NCBI RefSeq assembly: GCF_003945595.2
Contig: NW_024103874.1
Span: 4,970,001 to 5,034,000, forward strand
From: Pipra filicauda
Lineage: Eukaryota; Chordata; Aves; Passeriformes; Pipridae
Direction of reading: 5' to 3'
Length of the DNA: 64,000 nucleotides
Position 1 is the stretch's first letter. Every line of letters begins with the position of its first letter. The notes under the pieces are model-generated. The model was given only the letters and a program-made list of their open reading frames with translations, was not told where the DNA came from and did no database searches. This document shows positions 12,301 through 24,300 of the stretch, one piece after another. A program made the translations under genes and the position numbers.

Positions 12301-15300
12301 CATGTTTTAAATCCCAGCAGGGATGGTGACTCCACCCCTGCCCTGGGCAGCCTGTTCCAATGCTTGAAAACCATTTTGGTGAAGAAATTTATCCTCATAC
12401 CTAATCTGAACCTCTCCTGGTGCAAATTGAGGCCACTTCCTCTCATCCTATCTTGGGGAGCTTTGAGGTCCTACTCGTGCCAGGGCAAGTCTGAGAGCTG
12501 CCCTTCAGATTTCAGATGCTGATGAAACGGGGAGATGGTGAGCTGGCAATGCAACAGCTGCAGCTGGGAACAGGCTGAGCAGTTCCTGGTACCACGTTAA
12601 TCCTCTTAGGAGAGGAGGACAGGTCACCCTTCATGTCTGCAGAGATGTCATAGATTGTAGGCTCTGAAACTCTCTAAATTTAAAAAAAAACCTCAACCCA
12701 CCACAAAACCTTCCTATGTGGATAGTATGTTAAACGGGACTGGTTTAAGTGTCTGTGTGGGTGGGCAGTGTAAAGAGAAAGGGGAGACTTTGCAATCCTG
12801 TCTGTCCCCAAAGCTCTCTTTCTTTTCAGTGAATGTCTCTTGTGAGAAAACCCTGAAGAAATGAGGGGGAAGAGAAAGCAGTCATTACATATGTAATATG
12901 CTCAGGGATAAAGGGCAAATGCAATATTCTACCCTATCCATTATGGATGCAGGAAAGTCACCATGGGCTTAAATCGCAGGAGAAAATATTCCAGTTAAAC
13001 ACTGGGAAGCAGTTATCAAAAAATTTGCATTTTGAAAGTTTTGGGGAAAACATTTTATTTGCACAAAACAGCTGAAACCTGACCGTCTGTCTAGAGCACC
13101 TCAGTTCAACCACTCCAGTTGCTTTTCTCCTGGAAAATAACCATTAAAAAAAGCATTTGCCTCCTTTCTCAAGTGAAAAGGTCTCAGATCACCTCCTGCA
13201 TTGCCCTGTGGTTTAGCTGTGAGTTCAGTTCCCTGCAAGGAACAGCTTCTCATTGCAGAGTAATTACGTGCTCATTCCGGTGGAAGTTTAATTAACAGCA
13301 CACTCCACTGTCACAGTTTGCTCCAATATCCTAAGTGTGTAATTACCACTTGCATTGCCCTGTGGTTTGAGCATCTCCACTGACAACTCCTTAAAGAGCA
13401 GGACTCTTTAAAGCATTAGAGGAAATCGGGTTTCAACACATAACCTTATCCTCACACCACTAAACCCTTGGTAATTTGCTGCAGTCACAACAGCACTCAT
13501 TGCTATTTTTAAAATTCCTGTTAGCAGGACTATGTCCCACCTTGTATTCACTGCTGCCATAATGAGGGTTTTTGACCAGATCCAGCTGACTTGTGAAATG
13601 ACTTTCTGGGCACTTCTGAAAGCACCTTTCCCAAAGGTGCTCCTCAATTCAAACAAATCCAGTGTTTTTTTAGACTCAAGAATAGCAACTTTCAGATTCA
13701 GATACTGAAAATTCACACAATATTAGTTCATGCCAGAAGGATTGTTTCTTCTCCCCACACAGCAGTTAGGCAGAGCTGAGCCAGGTCTCCCAGAGCTGGT
13801 TGCTGTCCCTGATCTCAGCATGTCTCTGCTCTCGGGGTGACAGTATAAAACCCAACAGAGTCCCAAAGGGCTGTAGGTGTGAGCACTCCTTTTTCTTCTC
13901 AAGTGTGTTCCCATGTCCATATGTGATGTCCCAGGATGGATTTGCTGGGGGAATTGGAGGGAGGTTAGAAAGTTTGAAACTCCATCTCTCCCTGCTGGAG
14001 GTGAGTGCAGAGTTCCCGCTGCTGGTCACCAAGGGGATGTGCTATTCCTTTCTTCTTCCCTTTTCCACGTTTCCTGGATGACTTGATTAATTTTCTGCTT
14101 GTCCCTATTTGCTGTGACCTCTGTGGGGCAGGAAACACCTTTCACTGTGTGCAGCAAAGTGCACAAAGTTCTGTCCCCCAGGCTCCTGGCTACAGTGCAA
14201 TAAATATGATGATGTTCTTTGTGTCCCACTGCAGGGCAGCCCTGGGAGGAGAGGACCTCAGGGGGAGCAGGGGGAGCCAGGACCCAAGGTGAGTCCTGAT
14301 ACTCAGCACTACTTCTGGCTTTGTTTGCTTTGGGCTGTGTGGGAGCAGGAGTGCAGACCCTCTGTTAGTGCAGCTGGGTGAGTTCATTCCTGGTCTGAGC
14401 TGGACTCCTTGGGCTGGGGACTGTCTCACTGCACCAAGCTGAGCCCAAACAGAGCCTTAATGGTGCATTGTGAAGGATGGGATCACTTATTATGAATTAA
14501 ATGCTCAGTTGGGCTTTGGAAATAGAGATGATGAGCCCAACTGTGCTGAATTAAGGCAATGTACGTGGTCAGCAATGTCCTCTGAGAGCAGCTGTGCTGG
14601 AAAATGGTCACTCTTTGTGCTGTGCTTGTTCTGGGTGCCAAGCCTCTGGACCAGACAGGCTGGTACTGCTCTGGGGCAGGGCAATGTGAGGAGGGAGGCA
14701 GAGCAAGAACCACACAGAGCCCTCAGGAGGAGCCCTGAGGAATGACTGGGTCTCAATCCCCACACCTTGGGGATGGCAGCAAACCCTGGTGCAAGTGTTC
14801 ATGGCTCCATGGATGAACACAGGGCAGAGCCAGAGCAGCCCACTGGTCACCTTCTTTGGGATGACCTCTGGGAAAGCAGCATGGTCAGAGGGGAAAGATT
14901 CTGGGGAAGGAATGAAAATGGATGAAGATCTCAGCCATGGGTTAAGGAACACTTCCCTTTGTTCTCAGACCATCTTGAACAACAGGAATGACCTGCTGCT
15001 TGGGAAGGTGAATCATGTTCTGCAAAGCACCCTCTGCAGCTTTGCTCTCTGCTCTCATGACAGATGAACCAAAACCATAGACCTAAAAGGCAAAGGCAGC
15101 TGAGGTTACTAGAGATCCCCTCACTGTCCCACCTTTATCTTGAATCCTGTAGATGGTGAATGCTGAACCAGGTCAGCAGTGCAGCCCATGGGGAGAGCAG
15201 GCACTAAACACTTCCTTTCCTTATGATTCTTTTCTTGTCTTTGGTTTTAGGGTGAACCAGGCCCACCTGGACAAGTAGGACCAGCAGGTCCCAGTGGCCA

Positions 15301-18300
15301 GCAAGGCTCTCCAGGTTCCCAAGGAATCACAGTTCAGGGTCCTGTGGTATGTGATCTCTTCCACTGCCTTTTTTTGTTACTTGCTCTCTGCAATGAGAAC
15401 ATGTCTCAGAAATGGGTGTCTCAATGCTGTGATCTGTGTATTTACATCATCCTTACCAGCAGCTGAACAGCTGCACCAGGGAGAGATGACAATCAATATT
15501 TTTTGTGCTGATGAGGCCCTGCACTTTTTCATTCCGGCCAAAGCCTGCTTTTGTCCAGATTCTCACTAATGGGCTTTTATTGAAAACAGCCCAGTGGGGT
15601 CCCTTCCAACTCAGGATATTCTATGAATATTCAGGCACTTTCCTTTCCAGTGATCATCATTGCTTGGCAGGGAGTAGCTTCTGCATGCATGTCTGGGATG
15701 GCAGAATCCCCACGCACATGCTCTGGCTGCAAATTATCCTGGAGCACTGCAGGGAGCAGGAACAACCTGGGACGTGGATGTGGAGCAGCAGGATGCTGTT
15801 TGCCTTAAAGGGTGCTGCTGCCATGTGCCTAACTGAATGCTTCTGTTTTAATCCAAGGGACCACCAGGAATTAAAGGAGAGAAAGGAGACACTGGAATTC
15901 CTGGCATGCAGGTAATGAAAGACACCATTTCTTCTACTTGTCCCAAAGATTTGTCCTTTTGTCCCAGTAACTATTTTAAACAAGACTGAAAAGCCACAGA
16001 GCTGTTGCTGTTGTCTGCTTGGGAACTGCCTTTCATTTTGCAGTGTCATCACTTTCCCAAGGGAAACTGAGTCAGTTGGGATAAGAAAGACAGACCTATC
16101 TGGAAGCCAGATATAGTAGAATTAAAGCTGGGATAACAGTCTTTGCTCTGTTTAAAGAATAACTGTTTCTTTTTCCATCTTTTTCCTCTGTCCACTGTCA
16201 CAAGATGAATTAGGGCAATGATAATCAGATGCCAACTTTATCCAGCAATTCTGATTCACAGGGCATTCCTGGTGTGCAGGGAGCTCCAGGCAGGGATGGA
16301 CTTCAAGGTGCAAAGGTAAAACACCTCACCTCTGAGTTTTCATGCCCGGGTGCCTAAAAATCTACTGTGAGTGTACCAAAACATCCAGTTCTCCCAATGC
16401 ACTCAGTGCAGAAGTGAACAGTCTTTTCACAAAGCCAGAGGGATTGGGTCAAAAAATGGGGTCATCTCAGGTTTGGCCAAATTTGAGCAGGTGCCACCTT
16501 TCTTGCTGTTTGGTACATGCATTTTTTAACCATTCTTAGCAAGTTCCTGTTAAAAGCAGCACATGGAAAAAACATCTCACTGCTTATGAGGTCTGTTAGA
16601 GTTCTTTCATTAGTAAATGACTGGATTTGGCTTTGCAGGGGGTGAGGGGACTAGAAGGCACAGCTGGGCCTCCAGGACCTCCTGGACCAAGGGTGAGTAC
16701 TCATTAAGAGTGATCCATGCCAGAATCTCTTCCTCAGCAGAATCTTGGGGTTTCACCTGGAAGTGTCAGGACAAAAACCCTTCTTGGGGCACCATGGGGA
16801 ATATCTGGCACATTGGGCAGGTGACAACTTCCCCTGCCACTCTCTGTGTAAGAAGAAAAACCTTGGCTTCTTCTGGCAAGTCCTGAGGAAGATTTATCCC
16901 AGCAATGAGATGCTTGTTTTGCTATTTTGGCTTTCCTGGTGCCACTGTTTTCCAACTGTTGGTTGAGTTTGAAGTAATTTGGCTTGCTAGACTGAAATCA
17001 GCAGGAGCTGGAGGATGGAGGCAGGTGTGAAAGGTTTACTCCCCACACCATTGCCAATACCTGCTGCCAGGGCTGGATGTAGGTAAGTGTATTGCACTCT
17101 GCTGTGCCCAGAGTAGCAGAACCTTAAGATCTATTGATTTACATCTGCTAATTTGAAGGCACCACAGGTACACTTCATTTTACATGGGAAACTGAACCAA
17201 ATTTGGGTTTAGTCGATGGATGGTGGACCTGATAAGTTACTGATTCTCACAGCTGAGTCTCACTGCTCAATTACAAGGAATTTGGCAGCAGTTGTGCTAA
17301 GTTATTTATGGGAGCTAAGGTTGAATTCAGCTCATAACTTTGACTTGCTCATCCTGGGAAGATGTGAAGCCGGCAGGGTTGAACCTCAGCTTTCTGAATA
17401 CAAGGAAAGCACTGTAGCCTTCAGAGGAGGCTCTGAAAGCTGTCCTGGTGCCTTGAAGACTTCTTTTATGTTCACTCTTCAGAACAGTTGTTAATCTCTA
17501 CTGAGTTTAAATGTAATAGCTGGAGAATTATAAAACGATATATTTTTGCTAGTTGGTTTTAGCTTTTTTTTTTCTTCCCTTTAAGTCTCCAAATGACTTG
17601 ATAAAGGGGAGATGACCACAGAGGGCACTTCCCACTCTCTAAGCTGCTGTTACTGTTGAAAAGTATTAGAGGCCAACACAGGTCTTAAAGGAAAAAGAAA
17701 ACAACCACATAGTATTGGGAGGCTCAAGAAAAGGGTTGTGCTTTAGGCTATGTCTAAATCTGAATATATAACGAAGGATCTAAAGCCAAGCCTGTAGGGT
17801 ATAAACTACATTGCAGTTTGTTGGTAAAACTCAGCTTTGCTGGCTTGGCCATGATTGAGACAGTAATAGGGAATGATGTGAACATGACTCACACACAATA
17901 TCCTCTTAACATCGGGCTCATGGATGGGTGAGGTACTGACAGGAAACTTAAGGCTGCAGTGCCCTTGCTAGAGTCCTCTAAGATCTTACTGCTGGTGCCC
18001 CTGGAGCTCCTTGAACAGAAAAAGAGGAAAGGAAATAACTGGATTTTTAATTTGTATTCTCTGCAGGGTTTCCAAGGAGCGACGGGCACCCGAGGCAGCA
18101 GTGGCGAGAAGGGACCTCCGGGTGATGTTGGGCCAACAGTAAGTTTCTGGTTTTGGGTATCAAAGAAGGCCAAGACATGGAATACCTGAGTGGAAACGAG
18201 CTGTTCCCACAGCAGCTCTCTCCCAGGGTCTAAAGAATAGTTTGAATTCACTCTCATCCTTCTTAAGCAGGTGTCTGGACACACAAAGCCCAGGCTACTA

Positions 18301-21300
18301 AACTGTTGATAAAGCATTCGACAAATCCCACCTCCCTTTGCCCTCTGTAGATTCACAGGCTACACAAAATCCAACAGCCAAGTGAATTTCTCATGTAAGA
18401 CTCTAGAATAAGCAAGGGAGTCTGTCCTGAGCTGGCATAGCCAGTGTTGGGCTTGTAGGTGCAGCCACAGATCAAGATGTCACAGCTATTTCTTTTTCTC
18501 AGATGATAAAACCACCTTCCCTGTTGGGAAATCTATTCTAAGATTGCATCTGAGAAATTTATGCATCCCTGTTGTCAGTGCTTATGCCACTACTCCAGTT
18601 ACTGCTTATTTTTCTTTAAAAGGAAAACAAAATGTTCTTACAGACTTAAAGCTCTTCTAGTCACTGTCATGAGGTCAAGCAAACAACAAAACTGTGAGAA
18701 ACAAACTTTGTGCTCCATGTCCCACTAATGTAACCCATATCCTCATTTATTTATATTGGGGTTTTTACCTGCTCTTCCTTTCCCTAGACTTCTTTATCTT
18801 ATTTTTTTCCCCCTATAGGGGCTGCCAGGTCCAAAAGGAGAAAGAGGAGAGAAAGTGAGTTTTTCTGGTGCCAGGTAACACTGTCACTGTATCCTACACT
18901 CAAAAGAGTGGATGTGGTAACCTGATTTGCAACCTTTGCTTACAAATATGAGCCAAACTTCTAGTGCTGAATAACTTCATGTACCTTTTGTTTCTTGCCT
19001 TCTCATTCACCTGCACGGGTTGTGCTGGTGAGATATAAATAATCCCACAGCAGTCAGGAGCTCCTTAGTATCATTTGTAGTAATGAAGCAGAAATGTCAA
19101 CAGAAAAATCCATTCTTTGCTGAAGAGGAAAAAACAAACCCGCTTGGCTTCACCGAATTGTTCTGCTTTAAAGCATTGCATGAGAGGACTCATTTGGAAT
19201 AATTGTCAGCTGTGCCCCAGCACAGAACCTTGGAGGTCAGGGCATCCACACTGCCTTGGAAGGTTGTTTTGTTGGGAAATGAAATTTTTCTCATCCTGAC
19301 TTCTGGTTAAGTAGAAACCCCATGACTTTCTAGGAGTCTGAGGTTCATTGCCAAGACTGGCTTATGCAAATTAGGCTTCAGAAGGGGCTGAGGTGCTTTT
19401 GTCTCAAGTTAATGCCACAGTATTATAATTTTTAAAAGCATTCTCCTTCCAATCCCACCAGCTTTTCCTTTTCTATACTTTCTTTGGTTTTTTTGCTTTG
19501 TTTTTTTTTTTTCTTTTCCAGTGGAACTTTCCATTTCCCCCTCCCTTGGTTGTTGTGCAGAGCAGATTTTAAAGTCTGGGTATTCTGCACTGTGATCCAG
19601 CCAGACATGCATGTTTTATAAATGTTTCTGGAAGTACACAGTGCATTAGGCATGAATTTTCACAGAGCTAGTGTTTATTTTTAAGCATTTTTGTTGAATT
19701 TTTATCACTTTACTTTACTCGAACTTTCTAGAGGACCCCTCACATATGATTTATTCAGAATACAGTAACAGAATCAATATTCATAAAAGATTGAGTCAAA
19801 GATAGCATGTTGTAATATCTGATCATACTAAATGTTTTACATATCACAGAACACTGAGTTATAGACTTAGCATCTTTTTTGATAAAATTTAAGGGTGAAA
19901 TTTGCTCTCCCTTTTTTGGTAGCTTCGGTAATTATTTAGATTCGGTCTGGGCTTTTTGATGTGCAGGAGAAAAGCAATTATTGATGTTTCCAATTTCAAT
20001 TTTCTGGTTTCAGAGCTTTGTGATAAATAAACAGAGCCGCATTTCACAGTAATTAATATCTCTGAAACTCAAGCTGAGGAAATGAATGTGCAGAAAGCTA
20101 TCATGAACTATGATATCGATCCTTTATAAAAGATATTAATGCTTCCCTTTTTTCTTCATTTTAAAAAAAATGCTTCATTTCAGGGGGAACCACAGTCCTT
20201 GGCCACAATTTACCAGCTTGTTAGCCAGGCTTGTGAGCGGATGATTCAGAGTGAGTATAACCAGCCCAGCTCCTGTAGTGACAGGGCACAGGGGAATGAC
20301 TTTAAGCTGCAAGAGAGCAGATTTATTTTAGACATTAGGAAGAAATTTTTCTCTGTGAAGGTGGTGAGGCCCTGACACAGGTTTCCCAGAGAAGTTATGG
20401 ACTCCCCATCCCTGCAAGTGTTCAAGGCTGAGTTGGACGGGGCTTGGAGCAACCTGGTCTAGTGGAAGGTGTCCCTGCCTGCGGCAGGGGGTTGGAACGA
20501 GATGATCTTTAAGGTCCCTTCCAACCCAAACCATTCTGTCATTCTATGGTTTTATGACTCTCCAGTAGTGAAAAAAACAGAGGAGAGACAGCATGAAGCT
20601 GTAAGTGACCCCAGGAGCTCCTCCATCCTGTGCTGTGCTGAGCGCTGCTCATAACAAATGTCCCATTGCAGGCTCTAAGTGCTGCTTTATTGGGTGGCAC
20701 TGGCACAGAGACCTGTGAAATATTTCTTTGCAGCATCCTTTAGTATTTTGCAGAGGCTTCTTTATTTCTTAAATGGGAAAGCTTGAAACTAATTTGAAAG
20801 AAATAATTCTTTTGGTGATATGTGCTGATTCCTCTTGAGACGATGCTTTTTTAATAAAACTCCTGTGCTGTGATGCACAAAGAGAAATAAAGGTTTGACC
20901 AAGGTCAGGCAGCAAAGTCATGACTCAGCTGCCCATCTTCATCTTCTGGCTTTCTCAGTTTGGACTGACAGCTATTTAGCACTATCTGATCATTTTAAGT
21001 ACCTTTTCAGACAACATCTTCTGATTTTTATCTCTCTTCTGAATTTCCCAGCCAAGGAAATGTTAATTTTCTGTCTTGCTTTCTCAGCTCATGTGTTGAA
21101 ATTTGATTCATTCATTCATGAACACGCAAGGAAGCCAGTTCCCATGTGGGAAGAAAGGGTAAAACCAGGAGAACCAGGACCACCAGGTCCTCCAGGTCCC
21201 CCTGGGAGCAATGGAGAAAGAGGAGAAAACGGCATCCCTGGACGGCCAGGCAAAGATGGGTATCCAGGAGAGAGAGGTATGGACAGAAGCCTTTGTAAAC

Positions 21301-24300
21301 ATTTTTTACTGTATCTTTGCTACTTTATTTAAACATTTCAGTGCCTCAAGCAGTACCGTAAAGATAATCCATGATATCATCTCATCTCATTGCTGTTTTC
21401 CTTTTGGACTTCTCAATTCTAGGAAGAGACACCCCCTCTCAAAGAGTAGGCAGAAACCAGATGCAGCCCATTGTTTTTTCAAGCTCTGCATTGAGTGGAA
21501 GGCCAGTGTAGGTTTTGGGGCATGGAGAGTTTTATTTTAGAGGGCAGGAGGCTCTACCTACAGAAAGGCAAAAGAAACAGCCCTTTGGGTGAGCATATGG
21601 TGGTGGAACAGATCACCTTTGGACAGAAATGAGGAATGTTGGAAAACACTGACTGAAGGCATGAAGCAACTGAAGCAATATTGAAAGTGGAAGTGGGTTT
21701 CTGGAGCAGTAGTTTCAACAATGAAAGACTCACACATGACTAAAGAAATAGATTAATGTAATCTCAGATGTGGCATCAGTTATTGCACAGGAATGAGTGA
21801 ATAGTGGGAAGATGTCTGTTTCACAGACAGTGTTTGGCAGTGGCTCAAGTAATTATCTGTCAAAATAAAATGAAAAACGTTGTTTTCAGCAGTGTCCTAA
21901 CACCTCTGAGGAACTAGAAATGTGCTGTTTAGCTCCTTACTCCTGCACTAGTCAGCCTTATCTGGTATCTGCAAAGCTTATCAAAATGTCACTTAGAAGA
22001 AAAGGGAGTATCAACCTGCAGATGTTTCCAGCCTGTCGAGCTGGAGATGGGAGAAGATGAATCTCACTGTAAAACCATCTTGAGGACGTGGCTGGTCAAA
22101 ATATTTTCATCTTAAAACGATCAAAAATTGTGTTTTCTAAAAATGTACCTGTTTCTCTGAGATGTGCTGGTTTTGTGACTAATTTAACACAAAAACAGTA
22201 ATCCTGACTTACCAGCACCTGGCTGAAGAGACAGTTCAGCTTTGTGATTTGTCTGCTCGATGTGAAGAGCACAGAGGTGGATCTCACCCTCAGGCTGGTG
22301 CACTAACATTATCACTGCGAATTTCTCTGTGAAAAAAGTTCATTTCCACACATATCAGGCTGCAAATCAATGCTAATTGGATCAAAGAAATCAATGCCCC
22401 TTTGGTCACAGCAAGAGAGTAGGTGCCCAGACTGAATTAAAGCAAATGGATGTTTCTCAGTGTCGCCAAGGGCTGTGACTCCACTTCAACATGTGGGGAG
22501 ACTGCAGGAGCACCAATTCAGGGTGAAATTTGAAATGCAGTGAAGCAACATTTGTCTCTTATCTGTAATTAGGTGCCCCAGGGCCCAAAGGAGAAAAAGG
22601 AATGTCTGGAGCCAGTGAGGAGGGGAGCCAAGGACCCAGAGGCAGAACAGGTAGAGTGAATACAACCTCCTTGCATTAACCCAGCAGGGCCATCTGATGC
22701 CCACCAGCTCTCAGATTCAAAGCATTAACCAGCTGTAGGACCATTGTGGTGGGGTGGACTGGCTTTCCCCCCCACCCCTCAGCACTGTTGGCAGCATCCT
22801 GGACAGTTCCTCTCTGCTAAGACACAAGAGATTATTTCAGGCAGCTTCTTCTCTCTGGTACCAATTTCCAGGTGATGATGTACTTTAATGACCTGAGATA
22901 TATCCAGAGAATTTTAGTTTTGCTGCCTTTTTGCATGCAAGGCCAAATGCTCTGGGGATAGAAACTCTGAAAATTCAGCTCGTGACACGTAAGGGTTTGT
23001 GAGTGATCTGTTAGGATTTGGCATACAGCAGGAGCTTTGCCACTGACATAACAAACCAGACACTATCAAGAGAGTGTGGTCAAACATATTGTTATTCTTT
23101 TAAATTTTTATAATTGAGATGTAAAACCACAAAAAGCAGTTACTCTGGGATGGATCATGGGGTTAAGGTGATTTTCCGCATTGGCATGTAGTGGATTTTG
23201 GATTCTCATAACCAGGATCCATTTTCAGCCAAGCTGGGCACCCTTAAGGTCAAGAATAAGCCCTATAGTTCTTTGGATTCAGAGCAGGTTTTCCAACTGG
23301 CAGGTCCTATTTGTCCACCAAAATGAGGAAGCAACACTCAGAAAATTATCTGCCATGTAGGATGGAGGAAAATACAGAAGAGGTATTACACTGAAACAGC
23401 TAAAGTAGATGTGCTACAGTTTACAGTGCTTCTCCTTCTTCAGGCCCACCAGGAGAAGTTGTGCTGGGGAAACCAGGTCCGAAGGGTTACCCTGGGAATG
23501 CTGGTCCTCCAGGTTTTCCTGGTGCCAGAGGACAGCCCGGACAGCCTGGACATCCAGGGGCCTGTGATGTCTCTGGATGTTATGGGGCAGGTAGAAGAGG
23601 TAAGTCCTGACTATCACAGTACAAAAGTTATCATTTTATGGCTGGTCTCTGGTTACTTCTCTTAAGCCAGGCAGAGACCTCTGTTCATCCTTCAGGCACC
23701 ATCAATCCTGCAAGAGCCTCCCCTGCAAAGCAATCGGGGTGATTCAGTGCAACCCATATGGATAAAAGGCGGTTCCATTGACTGCTCCTCAGCCATCCTT
23801 CATGGATTAACACATAACTGCATCAGTAGTCGAGCAGGTGGGGTGATCATGGGGGTATCCTCAGCTCTTAATGTCCCCAGCAATGTTTCCATGGTGGATA
23901 GAGAGGAACAATAACTCACTTCCCACACGCACATTTCACGGGGGCTCAGTGCTACAAAGACCTGGGCAATGAAGGAATTCACCGGCACGGAACAAAAGAT
24001 TTACAAGGGAAGAGGATTATTTCTGTGCCATTCCTTCTCAGACCTTGACACTTATTTATTCATTTGCTCAGTGGTCTCATCCTTTCCACACACAGATTTC
24101 GTCCCCTGACGGCTGGTGCGGAGGCAGATGAAGACTTTGCTTTTCCCTGGAAATCTCTGGCTGAAAACTCCATGCACTTCCAAAAGAAGCAGCAACCTGA
24201 ATACCAAATGTGTTGTTTATGTTTTTTTTAATGCCTCATCATTTCTATATGGACGTGTCAATCAAACACTACAGCCACCAAACCAGCCTGTGTTTGGGTG

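Noticed and set aside
15505..15915. 136-codon plus-strand frame running into the 15858 collagen exon
   Set aside because: It enters the exon out of the collagen reading frame and is intronic before it; the Gly-X-Y frame is the correct one.
20246..20534. Minus-strand frames beginning [13 protein letters not shown] and similar
   Set aside because: These are antisense translations of the CR1 copy at 20275-20562; a matching frame at 44097-44417 comes from another CR1 copy.
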